DNA from: Microvirga arvi
GTDB lineage: Bacteria; Pseudomonadota; Alphaproteobacteria; Rhizobiales; Beijerinckiaceae
Reading direction: 5' to 3'
NCBI RefSeq assembly: GCF_016892765.1
Contig: NZ_JAFEMD010000022.1
Location: 27,901-91,900 of the forward strand
Length of the DNA: 64,000 bases
Each line of letters starts with the position of its first letter. The stretch's first letter is position 1. A model generated the notes under the pieces. It made no database searches, had not been told where the DNA came from, and saw nothing but the letters and a program-made list of their open reading frames with translations. Made by a program: the position numbers and the translations under genes. This document shows positions 53,397-62,501 of the stretch, piece by piece.

Positions 53397-54224
53397 TCAA
53401 TCAGGCATGGAAGCTCCGGTCTTCGGGGCCGGCAGAAGGCGCGCAAAGCTCTTCGATGCCTTATCCTGCAGCCATGCCTGATATTCACTCTCTTCCTGGA
53501 CGATGACCTTGCCACGCATCTGCGGATGCCCGACGCCGCAGAGTTCGGCGCAGAGGATCTCGAAGGTTCCTGTTCTTATGGGTGTAAACCAGATGTAGGA
53601 GATCTGCCCCGGCACCAGATCCATCTTCGCGCGAAACTCTGGTACGTAGAAGTCATGGAGGACGTCGGGGGAGCGCAGAAGCGCCTTGACCGGTTTGTTG
53701 ACAGGCAGATGAAGCTCACCGCCTTCGATGACGATATCGTCCTGAGATTTCGGGTCCTCCCGATTCAGGCCGAGCGGATTGTCAGGGCTGATCAGGCGCG
53801 CGTCCGACGCGGCGAGTTGGCCGTCGGGTCCCGGAAGCCTGAAGCTCCATTGCCATTGCTGGCCGAAGATCTCGATATCGGTGGCGTCTTCCGGGACGGT
53901 GATGAATTGTCGCCAGACGAAGAGGCCGGGTGCCAGCATGGCCGCAACGCCGACGCCGGTCACGATGGTCAGCCACCATTCCAGGCGCTTGTTCTCGGGC
54001 TCATAATGGGCTCGCCGTCCTGCCTGATGGCGAAAGCGGTAGACGCAGTAGGCCATGAAGAAGATGACGGCAACGAAGACCGCGCCGGTGATCCAGAACG
54101 TAATGATGATCGTGTTGTCGATATAGCGCCAGTTCGAAGCGATCGGCGTCCACCACCAGGGGCTGACAAGGTGGAAGACCACCGAGCCGACAGCGACCAG
54201 AACAAGTATGAGCGCTACAGCCAT
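53397..54224 (-). CDS. coxM: Cytochrome c oxidase subunit II (CoxM/CtaC-like)
   Basis: The 275-residue protein has two membrane helices (about 3-22 and 38-62 or 88-106) and a periplasmic cupredoxin domain. The CuA site is complete: His190, Cys225, Glu227, Cys229, His233, Met236 (CAELCGVGHPQM). Residues FGQQWQWSFRLPG precede it. There is no fused haem c domain. It takes electrons from cytochrome c and passes them to subunit I. It is the first gene of the operon, whose promoter lies in the long region starting at 54225. Confidence 0.93.
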   Translation of the reverse strand: MAVALILVLVAVGSVVFHLVSPWWWTPIASNWRYIDNTIIITFWITGAVFVAVIFFMAYCVYRFRHQAGRRAHYEPENKRLEWWLTIVTGVGVAAMLAPGLFVWRQFITVPEDATDIEIFGQQWQWSFRLPGPDGQLAASDARLISPDNPLGLNREDPKSQDDIVIEGGELHLPVNKPVKALLRSPDVLHDFYVPEFRAKMDLVPGQISYIWFTPIRTGTFEILCAELCGVGHPQMRGKVIVQEESEYQAWLQDKASKSFARLLPAPKTGASMPD

Positions 54225-54833
54225 TCCTCATCTATCCTTGCCTCGAGAGGCGGTGGATTTGAAGCGTAAGGCGCAACTCAATTTTACATCGAATCTCTAC
54301 CTTGATCGAGACCTCGCCAAGGAAGTCAGAACCAAGATTTACTCACAAAATACCGGCTGTGAGGCGGCTGGTCTAAACATAGCAGCAACTTGAACTCTGC
54401 CTGCAGCACGTGGAAAAACTACACCCACCAGATGTGACGGTCAATGAGGCTTGACTATTGTAAGTGTAGAGGTTGTCCAGCAAAACATTTTGTTTCACAT
54501 GAAACAAAACTGCACGTGTCAATGCTTGTGATCGTCAGAAAGGAAACATGAGCGGAAAAGTGACTGAAATCCGGCAAAATTATGTCGCGGTGTTAGGTTG
54601 ATACAGCTGCAGATCTTATGTTGAAGAACATAGTTCATGAGTAAGGCTATGGATGTTTTCCTCATTCTCGGGTTGTGCAGTGTCATTATTCAACAATTAG
54701 CCTGAAATCGAACGGCTGGGGTTTTGCCGCTAGGGAAACTATGGTTAGGTACAATCCCAATTAATCCAAACAGGACCGAGCCCCAGTTCCCTGAGCGGTG
54801 GGTAGGGTTGTGATCCAAAAACATTGATCTGTC
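54225..54833. other. 609-bp A+T-richer intergenic region
   Basis: The region separates the divergent cox (minus) and tamA (plus) units, so it holds both promoters. No believable ORF. It contains a parS-like palindrome at 54488-54509 and two plain CACGTG hexamers at 54407-54412 and 54513-54518. The A+T content is visibly higher than in the flanking genes. Confidence 0.6.
54488..54509. promoter_or_regulatory. parS-like palindrome (or strong operator)
   Basis: Arms TTTTGTTTCA and TGAAACAAAA around CA. Its inner 16 bases (54491-54506) read TGTTTCACATGAAACA, which differs from the standard ParB site TGTTTCACGTGAAACA at one central base. No parAB or rep gene is in the window, so a plain transcriptional operator for the cox or tamA promoter is the alternative. 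Confidence 0.5.
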
Positions 54834-56825
54834 GTGACCAGGGAGAGAGAGCATCAAGTGCTGTGGTTGAGCACCAGACGATGGATTGTGTTTCTCTTTC
54901 TGGTAGGCGTTCTGTTCAGTGGACTGCCATCTAATCCTGCCGTCGCGTTCGATCTCTTCGGCTGGTTTCGCGGAAGTGACGAACCACCTGCTCCCAGTGC
55001 GGAAGCCCTGCCTTATTCTCTCGATTATGTTGTCGGTGGCGACAATAAGGACCTGCAGCAGACGCTAAAGGATGCCTCGACGCTCCAGAGCCTCCAATCG
55101 GATCCTCCACCGGATGCTGCCGCCTTGGTAGCGAGGGCAGGGGCCGATCTGCCGCGTTTGATCGATGCGCTGTGGGGGGCGGGGTATTATAACGCCCGCG
55201 TCACGATCAATGTCGCCGGCGTTCCGATGGTCCTGCAAGCCACCCGCACGGAGACTGCAACAAGGGCGGTTGCGGGCTACCGCGCCCGGGCCCTTGTGCC
55301 CATTCAGATCGTTGCAGATCCGGGGCCTCAGTTTGCTCTCAGGAATGTTTCCGTTCTGGATTCACGAACCGGCCGGCCCTTCGCACCGAGCGAACTCCCG
55401 CCGCGGGTCGTAAAGATCAAGCCGGGCGATCCGGCGCGCTCTGCCGACATCCTGGCCGCCGAAGCGCGGATCGTCGATCACTTCCGCTCCCAGTCGCGGC
55501 CGTTTGCCAAAGTTCAGCAGCAGAACCCGGTGGTGTTTCACCCAGCCCAGGCGATGGATGTGACGCTGGGCATCGATCCGGGCCCTCGCGCCGGCATCGG
55601 AGCGATCACCATTCAAGGGGCCGAGAATGTCGATCCGGCCGTGGTGCGATCCTTCATCTATACCGAACCAGGAGATCCTTATTCACCGGCAGCGCTAGCT
55701 TCGATGCGCAAGTCGATCTCCCAGATCGAAGCCTTGTCGTCCGTGCGGATCCGCGAAGCGGAGACGCTCGACGCCTATGGAAACCTGCCTCTCTTCGTGG
55801 AAATCACCGAGCGTCCGCCGCGCATCATCGGGGCCTCGGCCCAATACTCGACAACGGATGGACCGGCGCTGAGGGCTTATTGGGCGCACCGAAACCTGTT
55901 CGGCGGTGCCGAGAGGCTGCGGTTGGAAGGCAATATCTTCTACCTCACGGAGGATGGCGGCCAGCCCGATCGGAATGAGGAGTCCGGCTGGGACAATCTC
56001 GGCGGTCGATTCCGTGCAAGCTTCCTGAAGCCGGCGCTTTGGGGAACCCGCAACGACCTGCTCGTCGATGCACTGGTCGAACGCGACCGGACGGAGGGCT
56101 ATACCAGCCGGCTTGTGAATGCGGCTGCCGGTATCCGCCACCGCTTCAGCCAGACCTTTTCGATCCAGGGTGGGATCGAGTACGAGCGCGGGCAGGCCAC
56201 GGATATTCTCGGACAGATCGACTACACCCTCGTCGGCCTGCCCCTCTCGCTCAGCTACGACTCGACCGACAACCCTCTTAACCCCACCAAAGGCGTCAGG
56301 CTGATCGCTTCGGTCACACCATATCCGGAGTTCCTCGGCTCATCGGTTCCGATCACAGTCGCGCGGGGAACGGCGTCGACCTACTATGCCTTCGACGAAG
56401 AAGCCCGCTATGTGCTGGCAGGCCGCCTCGGACTCGGCTCCATCGTCGGTGCGGACCTCGACGAGATTCCTGCCAACCGCCGCTTCTACGCCGGCGGCGG
56501 CGGCTCCGTTCGCGGCTACCACTACCAGAGTCTCTCACCGACCTTTCTGGGCGAGCCGATCGGCGGCCGGAGCTTGCTCGAGGCTTCTCTCGAGGCCCGC
56601 ATCAAGATCACCGACACCATCGGCATCGTTCCCTTCGTCGATGCGGGCACCGCCTTTGAGTCGAGCTATCCGGACTTCGACGAGTCCATCCGCGTCGCTG
56701 TCGGCCTGGGCCTGCGCTATTACACGGGGATTGGTCCCATCCGCCTGGATGTCGCGATCCCGGTCAATCCGGAGCGAGGCGATCCCTCCTACGCCATCTA
56801 TATCGGAATCGGGCAGGCCTTCTGA
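54834..56825 (+). CDS. tamA: TamA-like outer-membrane protein (BamA/Omp85 family)
   Basis: The 663-residue protein has an N-terminal signal/anchor (about 14-38), POTRA-type domains (about 50-330) and a C-terminal 16-stranded barrel (about 335-663). The barrel carries the Omp85 signature GGGGSVRGY near 559-567 and ends in GQAF with a terminal Phe. TamA with TamB helps assemble outer-membrane and exported proteins and moves lipids. The start is uncertain: GTG 54834 is used here, and GTG 54858 with a purine-rich GAGAG upstream is an alternative. It overlaps tamB by one base. Confidence 0.88.
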   Translation: MTREREHQVLWLSTRRWIVFLFLVGVLFSGLPSNPAVAFDLFGWFRGSDEPPAPSAEALPYSLDYVVGGDNKDLQQTLKDASTLQSLQSDPPPDAAALVARAGADLPRLIDALWGAGYYNARVTINVAGVPMVLQATRTETATRAVAGYRARALVPIQIVADPGPQFALRNVSVLDSRTGRPFAPSELPPRVVKIKPGDPARSADILAAEARIVDHFRSQSRPFAKVQQQNPVVFHPAQAMDVTLGIDPGPRAGIGAITIQGAENVDPAVVRSFIYTEPGDPYSPAALASMRKSISQIEALSSVRIREAETLDAYGNLPLFVEITERPPRIIGASAQYSTTDGPALRAYWAHRNLFGGAERLRLEGNIFYLTEDGGQPDRNEESGWDNLGGRFRASFLKPALWGTRNDLLVDALVERDRTEGYTSRLVNAAAGIRHRFSQTFSIQGGIEYERGQATDILGQIDYTLVGLPLSLSYDSTDNPLNPTKGVRLIASVTPYPEFLGSSVPITVARGTASTYYAFDEEARYVLAGRLGLGSIVGADLDEIPANRRFYAGGGGSVRGYHYQSLSPTFLGEPIGGRSLLEASLEARIKITDTIGIVPFVDAGTAFESSYPDFDESIRVAVGLGLRYYTGIGPIRLDVAIPVNPERGDPSYAIYIGIGQAF

Positions 56826-59800
56826 TGAAAAAGCCAATCCGCTCCCTCGCCCTGTTGATAGTCCTTCTCACGGTGACGTTCGTTGCCTCCTGGTTTCTCG
56901 TCTCGCGCCCGAGCCAGGCACAGAGCGATCAGGGTGTTCTGGCGAGCCTGATCTCGCGCCTCCTCTCCACACCGACCACGCGCGTTACCATCGGCAGCAT
57001 CGAGGGCGCACTCTCCTCAAATGCCGTCATTCGGGACGTGCGCATCGAGGATCGAGACGGCGTCTGGCTCAATCTCGACCGCGCCAATCTCGTCTGGAGC
57101 CGAACGGCGCTCCTGCGCGGACGGCTCCAGGTCGACGAACTCACCATCGGCCGACTTCGGATTCAGCGCAGGCCATTACCGGCCGAGGAGGACGCGCCGG
57201 TCTCCGACGAGCCGATCCTGCCCGAGTTGCCGGTCAGGGTCATCATCGACCGTTTCGCCCTGCAGGAACTGGCTCTTGGCGAGCCGGTGCTGGGCACGGA
57301 AGCCCGGCTTTCGGCGGTAGGTTCCGCCCAAATCGGAAATCCTTCAGAAGGCCTCGATCTGACCTTCGCTGCACAGCGCCTCGACGTTCCCGGGCAGTTG
57401 TCGATCGATCTCACCTACGTTCCGCAGACGAACCGCCTCGCCCTCGACCTCAATCATCAGGAACCTGCAGGCGGCATTGCCGCCCGGCTTCTGGAACTCC
57501 CCGGCCTTCCACCAGTCAGCTTGAAGATCGCGGGGCAGGGCCCTTTGAGCGACTTTGCGGCGCGGCTCGATTTCGCAGCCGGGCCGACGATCGGAGCGGC
57601 AGGCACCACAACGGTCAGGCGCACCAATGCGGCCTATGATCTGAACGTGGATCTCGCAGCCCGCATCGAAGGGCTTCTGCCAGCACCGGCCGCCCCGGTC
57701 TTCAGCGGCACCACGCAGCTGGTCGGAAACGTGAACGTCGCCGATGACGGCGGCATTCGCTTCCAACCGGTTCAGATCACGTCGAATGTCGCACGCTTCG
57801 ACATGAGCGGAACGATCAGCTCCGGCAAGGTCCTCGATCTGCGGCTCATTGCCCGCGCCCTGCCGACGGATGGCGCCAAGACCCGCGCAGGCGAGGCGGA
57901 GATCGCCCGGCTCAACTTCGACGGCACGGTGCAGGGCCCACTGACCGCGCCTCGCGTCAACGGCTCTCTCGACGCCGCCGAGGTCCGGCTGCCGCAGGGC
58001 TCCCTTGATGCGCTGAACGCCCGCGTGGCCATGAACCCGGTGGAGGGCGTCTCGCCCCCCGACCGCTTCTCCTTTGCCATCGATGCCAATGCGAGCGGGA
58101 TCCGCCCCGCCGACGCGGCGCTCGCACGGGCGCTGGGAACGACCCTCTCGGTCACGTCACGTGGTTCCTTCGATCTCGAAGGCGTTGCCAGCGTCGAGAC
58201 CGCACGCATCGAGACATCTACAGCGCAGGCGAGTTTCACCGGTCGTGTCGGATCGACCATCCTCGATGGCTCCTTGGATGCCAACATCCCGGCGCTCGCG
58301 GCCTTCTCCGGAGTCGCCGGGCAGACGCTGCGGGGCTCGGCAGCCCTCACGGCACGGCTGTCCGGTAATCCAAGGCGCTACGACATGGCGGCTGTCATCG
58401 ATGCGAGACTGAGAGAACTCTCCACCGGAACGCCGGCGCTCGACGGCCTCCTGGGACGCACGGTAAGTGCCGCAGGCACGATGCGCCGCATTCCGAACGG
58501 GTTCGCCTTCGACGATTTCCGCATCGACGGCGCGCACCTCGATGCCCGCGTGGATGGACGGGCCACGCAATCGGCTGCGGATCTGGGACTCGATGTCACT
58601 ATCGACGAGTTGCGGCATGTGGACGGGCGCATTACGGCGGGACGGGCGAATCTTGCGGCGCGTCTCTCGGGCTCCCTCGAACGGCCGGACGTGACCGGGA
58701 GAGCGACGCTGAGCGATGTTCGCGCCCTTGGCCGCTCCATCCCACGCCTTGCTCTCGATCTCAATGCAAAGGATGTGACAGGAGCCGTCGACGCGGCTCT
58801 TACCCTCGATGGGCAGGTCGACGGCAAGCCTGCAACCGGCTCCCTTCATCTGGCGAAGCCGCCTGAAGGGGGGTGGCTGCTCGATCGGCTCGATCTGGAC
58901 ATCGGCTCGGTGGCCCTCAACGGCAATCTCCGCCTGGGGGCCGATCAGCTGGCACAGGGCGAGATTTCCCTCTCCGGCAGCAATTTCGACGATCTCTCTC
59001 CTCTCGTGCTGACCAAGCTCGATGGAGCGCTTGACGCAGTCGTCTCGCTCAGCGCGCGCGATGGCGGCCAGGATGCGCGGATCACTGCAAGCGGCTCGCG
59101 CTTTGCAGTAGCGGACATCATCGTGCGGGACTTCGACACGCGGCTCGCGGTTCAGGATCTGTACCGTCGTCCGATGATCGACGGCTCCGTCTCGGCCGCA
59201 GCGCTGACCGCCGGCGGTCAGACCTATCAGGATGTACGCTTCGTTGCCGAGGGCACGCCTGCTGCCTCGCGCTTTACCGCTTCAGCGACAGGACAGGGCT
59301 TCAATCTCGATGCGCAGGGCCGCGTCGTGCCGGGCGACGCGACGCGGATCGAGATTGCCTCCTTCACGGCCCGCCGCGGCGGCAGGCGGCTGGCCTTGGC
59401 TCAGCCTGCCGCCATTGTGCTGCAGGATGGCTCCGTTGCCCTGTCCAATCTTGTGATCGCAGCGGATCAGGGCCGGATCGCCGTCTCTGGCACCGTCGGT
59501 GACAGGCTCGATCTCTCCGTCGACATCCGCAATCTGCCGCTTCAGGTGGCCGAGATCGTCGAGCCGAATCTCGGTCTCGCCGGCACAGTCAATGGCAGCG
59601 CAGCCATCACAGGAACCGCAAGTAATCCGAGCGGAACCTATCGCGTCACTGTAGCGGGCCTTGCAACTGCGCAAACCCGTCAGTCCGGGTTGCCGCCGCT
59701 TGCCATCGAAGCCCAGGGCCGACTGGCCGATCAGCGTGTCGGGATCGATGCACGAATTACCGTTGGGCGCACCGGCACCTTCCAGGTTTCCGGCAGCGTT

Positions 59801-61126
59801 CCGATCGATGCGACGGATGAACTGGCGCTCAGGGTATCGGGACGGGCAGACCTTGCCATTGCGAACACCGTCCTCTCGGCTTCCGGCCAGCGCCTCACCG
59901 GAGCGGCCAATCTGGATCTCTCGGTTGCCGGAACGATCTCCGATCCTCGCATCCAGGGCAGCGCTGCCATTTCCAACGGCAGCTTCTCCGATGCGCTGCA
60001 GGGCGTCCAGCTGAACGCCATCTCCGGTCGGCTTGCTGCGCGTGGACAGGTGCTTGTCATCGAAAGCCTGTCCGCACAGACGCCGAATGGCGGCTCCCTC
60101 GCGGCCCGTGGCCAGGTGACCATTGATCCGGCCGCGGGTTTCCCCGGCGAGATCCGGATCACCGGCAGCCGGGCGCAGCTCGTCTCCAATGAAACAGTCG
60201 AGGCAAGCGCCAATCTGGATCTGATCCTGTCCGGACCGTTGACGAGCCGGCCGCGGGCAGCCGGGCGCGTCGATATCATCACGATGAACGTCTCTGTGCC
60301 CGACCGGCTTCCGACGACCTTGCGGCCGCTGCCTGGGACCAAGCATGTGCGGCCCACCCCGACCGCAGCGGCGCGGCTCGCCCTGGCTCAGCGGCGGCAA
60401 TCCGCCTCCGCCAGGGGTACGCCCTTCCGGGCCGAGCTCGATCTGACGCTGACGGCGCAGAACCGCATCTTCGTGCGAGGGAGGGGCATCAATGCCGAAC
60501 TCGGCGGCGACCTGAGGCTTCAGGGCACGACCCAGGATCCCATCGCCATCGGCGCCTTCGAGCTGCGCCGCGGTCGCTTCGATCTCTTGGGGCAGCGGAT
60601 CGAGTTCGTGCGCGGCCGGCTGGACTTTACGGGGGATCTCACGCCGTCCCTCGACTTCCTGGCCGAGACCCAGTCCGGGGACGTGACGGCACGCATTGCG
60701 GTGACGGGGCCGGCCTCGAGCCCGCAATTTGCTTTCAGCTCCGAACCTGATCTACCGCAGGACGAAGTGCTCTCCCGGATCCTGTTCCAGAGGCCGTCCG
60801 GTGGGCTGTCCGCCGGCCAGGCGCTGCAGCTCGCACAGGCCGTGGCGCAGCTCTCCGGCGGTTCGGGGAATGATGCCTTCGAGCGCCTGCGCCGCTCGCT
60901 CGGCGTCGACAGCCTCGATATCACCGTTGGCGCTGGCGGAGGGCCAGGAGTCGGTGTCTCGCGCTACATCAGCGACAATGTGCGCGTGGGCGTAAAAGCC
61001 GGCGCCCAGCCTGAGGAGAGCGGCGTCACGGTTGATATCGACCTGACGCGACGTTTCAAGGCCCAAGGCGAGATCAATGCCGAAGGCGGCAGCTCCGTCG
61101 GACTAGGCTACGAGCTAGAGTACTAG
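56825..61126 (+). CDS. tamB: TamB-like translocation/assembly module protein
   Basis: The 1433-residue protein has one N-terminal membrane helix (about 8-26). A very long repetitive beta-rich body follows (AsmA/TamB bridge type), with the DUF490/TamB domain over about the last 350 residues (GRLDFTGDLTPSLDFLAET, DLPQDEVLSRILF, ending in GLGYELEY). It spans the periplasm as a hydrophobic groove, linking to TamA. ATG 56825 overlaps the tamA TGA (TGATG), so the two are coupled. The length is in the usual alphaproteobacterial range. Long antisense ORFs inside it are codon-bias artefacts. Confidence 0.93.
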   Translation: MKKPIRSLALLIVLLTVTFVASWFLVSRPSQAQSDQGVLASLISRLLSTPTTRVTIGSIEGALSSNAVIRDVRIEDRDGVWLNLDRANLVWSRTALLRGRLQVDELTIGRLRIQRRPLPAEEDAPVSDEPILPELPVRVIIDRFALQELALGEPVLGTEARLSAVGSAQIGNPSEGLDLTFAAQRLDVPGQLSIDLTYVPQTNRLALDLNHQEPAGGIAARLLELPGLPPVSLKIAGQGPLSDFAARLDFAAGPTIGAAGTTTVRRTNAAYDLNVDLAARIEGLLPAPAAPVFSGTTQLVGNVNVADDGGIRFQPVQITSNVARFDMSGTISSGKVLDLRLIARALPTDGAKTRAGEAEIARLNFDGTVQGPLTAPRVNGSLDAAEVRLPQGSLDALNARVAMNPVEGVSPPDRFSFAIDANASGIRPADAALARALGTTLSVTSRGSFDLEGVASVETARIETSTAQASFTGRVGSTILDGSLDANIPALAAFSGVAGQTLRGSAALTARLSGNPRRYDMAAVIDARLRELSTGTPALDGLLGRTVSAAGTMRRIPNGFAFDDFRIDGAHLDARVDGRATQSAADLGLDVTIDELRHVDGRITAGRANLAARLSGSLERPDVTGRATLSDVRALGRSIPRLALDLNAKDVTGAVDAALTLDGQVDGKPATGSLHLAKPPEGGWLLDRLDLDIGSVALNGNLRLGADQLAQGEISLSGSNFDDLSPLVLTKLDGALDAVVSLSARDGGQDARITASGSRFAVADIIVRDFDTRLAVQDLYRRPMIDGSVSAAALTAGGQTYQDVRFVAEGTPAASRFTASATGQGFNLDAQGRVVPGDATRIEIASFTARRGGRRLALAQPAAIVLQDGSVALSNLVIAADQGRIAVSGTVGDRLDLSVDIRNLPLQVAEIVEPNLGLAGTVNGSAAITGTASNPSGTYRVTVAGLATAQTRQSGLPPLAIEAQGRLADQRVGIDARITVGRTGTFQVSGSVPIDATDELALRVSGRADLAIANTVLSASGQRLTGAANLDLSVAGTISDPRIQGSAAISNGSFSDALQGVQLNAISGRLAARGQVLVIESLSAQTPNGGSLAARGQVTIDPAAGFPGEIRITGSRAQLVSNETVEASANLDLILSGPLTSRPRAAGRVDIITMNVSVPDRLPTTLRPLPGTKHVRPTPTAAARLALAQRRQSASARGTPFRAELDLTLTAQNRIFVRGRGINAELGGDLRLQGTTQDPIAIGAFELRRGRFDLLGQRIEFVRGRLDFTGDLTPSLDFLAETQSGDVTARIAVTGPASSPQFAFSSEPDLPQDEVLSRILFQRPSGGLSAGQALQLAQAVAQLSGGSGNDAFERLRRSLGVDSLDITVGAGGGPGVGVSRYISDNVRVGVKAGAQPEESGVTVDIDLTRRFKAQGEINAEGGSSVGLGYELEY

Positions 61127-61178
61127 CGGCTCACGGGCGAGTGACGGAGCTGTCGAATGTAGCCCCGCACCAGCGGGA

Positions 61179-62180
61179 TCAGTCGACCTTCGCGCCCGAG
61201 GCTTTGACGACCTTCGCCCATTTCTCGTGCTCGCTCTTGACATAGGTCATAAGCTCATCCGGGCTCATGGGCTGGATCTCGCCGCCGAGATCGGCAAAGC
61301 GCTTCTGCAACTCCGGCGTCTCCAGCGCCTTGCGGACCTCCTGATTCAGTTTGGCCGTAATCTCGGGTGGCGTTCCTTTCGGAGCAAACAGCGCAAACCA
61401 GCTCGAAGCCTCGAAGCCGGGGAGGCCCGCCTCCGCGAGGGTCGGCTTGTCGGGAATGGCCGGGGAGCGTTTGGACGAGGTGACCGCAAGCGCCCGCAGG
61501 TTTCCACCGCGAACCTGCTCGATCGAGGAGGGCAGGTTGTCGAACATCACGTCCACCTGTCCCCCGATCAGGTCGTTCACCGCCGGTCCGCTGCCGCGAT
61601 AGGGCACGTGGGGCATCTCGATGCCCGTCATCTGCTTGAAGAGCTCGCCGGAGAGATGGATCGAGGTGCCGTTGCCGGACGAGGCCATCGTGAACCTGCC
61701 CGGAGTCGCCTTCGCTTCGGCAATGAATTCCTGCACGGTGGTGGCCTTCACCTTCTTGGGACTGACCACCATCAGGTTCGGCACGCCGGCCACATAGGCA
61801 ACCGGGGCGAAATCTGTCAGGGCATCATACGGCATCTTGGCATAGAGGCTCGGGTTGATCGCATGGGTGCCGACGGTGCCCATGACCAGGGTATATCCGT
61901 CCGGTTCGGCCTTCGCGACGGCGTCCGCCCCGATGTTGCCGCCGGCGCCGCCGCGGTTCTCGATCACGAATTGCTGCCCAAGGGACTGGGACAGCTTCTC
62001 ACCGACGAGACGGGCAAAGATGTCCGTGGTGCCGCCCGGCGTAAACGGCACGATGAGGCGAACCGGTCGCGTCGGATAGGCTGCCGGCTGGGCGAGCGCG
62101 GCTCCTGAGGCTAGGGAGGCCGAGGCGACCAGGACTAGACCAAGCATGTGCCGGCGCGAGCAGCTGGAAAGAATTGGCAT
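61179..62180 (-). CDS. TctC/Bug-family periplasmic solute-binding protein
   Basis: The 333-residue protein has a signal peptide with two Arg (CSRRHMLGLVLVASASL) cleaved near ALAQ (about residue 30). Family motifs are YPTRPVRLIVPFTPGG, ENRGGAGGNIGADAVAKA and PYRGSGPAVNDLIGGQVD. Bug proteins bind carboxylates for tripartite tricarboxylate transporters or two-component sensing. Start 62180 has GGGAG five bases upstream. There are no tctA or tctB genes beside it, so it is an orphan binding protein. It is convergent with tamB. Confidence 0.9.
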   Translation of the reverse strand: MPILSSCSRRHMLGLVLVASASLASGAALAQPAAYPTRPVRLIVPFTPGGTTDIFARLVGEKLSQSLGQQFVIENRGGAGGNIGADAVAKAEPDGYTLVMGTVGTHAINPSLYAKMPYDALTDFAPVAYVAGVPNLMVVSPKKVKATTVQEFIAEAKATPGRFTMASSGNGTSIHLSGELFKQMTGIEMPHVPYRGSGPAVNDLIGGQVDVMFDNLPSSIEQVRGGNLRALAVTSSKRSPAIPDKPTLAEAGLPGFEASSWFALFAPKGTPPEITAKLNQEVRKALETPELQKRFADLGGEIQPMSPDELMTYVKSEHEKWAKVVKASGAKVD

Positions 62181-62501
62181 GATGGCTCCCTTGATGGTTG
62201 ATGTCGTTGACCGCGCCGGCATTCCGAAACGGCAAGCGTCATGAGAGCGCAACCCAAGTCTCTGGGCAATGGGTCTCGATGATCCTTGGCAGCAAGCTCC
62301 TGGAATGCAAAGGTTCTCTCCTCAATAGCTACTCAGTAACATTCACTGGATGAAAAATTTCTGCTTGCAGGGAACTCCGATCCCTTGAAAAGAGTTACGC
62401 AAGGTCGAATTCCATCTGAAGACGAACAAAGTAGCTTTTGGGACGTCGGCATATGGGGATCCAGGCGAGAGTAAGCTTGGAACAGCGTAACGGGGGGCCT
62501 T
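62181..62501. other. Divergent intergenic region with promoter-like element
   Basis: 321 bp between the Bug-protein gene and the histidine kinase gene. It must contain both promoters. The best element is the EcfG-like sequence at 62371-62396; nothing else stands out. Confidence 0.45.
62371..62396 (+). promoter_or_regulatory. EcfG-type general-stress promoter candidate
   Basis: GGAAC, 17-bp spacer, then AGTT; the EcfG consensus in Hyphomicrobiales is GGAAC-N16/17-CGTT. It is oriented toward the kinase gene and ends 105 bp before its ATG. One mismatch in the -10 element. Confidence 0.4.

Noticed and set aside
54208..54393. Small plus-strand ORF at the start of the cox-tamA gap
   Set aside because: Begins inside the cox subunit II start region, lacks a ribosome site and shows no family features.
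59282..60727. 481-codon minus-strand ORF inside tamB
   Set aside because: Arg/Gly/Asp-rich shadow of the tamB frame; tamB continues uninterrupted on the plus strand with recognised C-terminal domain.
61160..61176. CCCGC/GCGGG hairpin after tamB
   Set aside because: Five-base-pair stem without a T-run; not distinguishable from chance in G+C-rich DNA.
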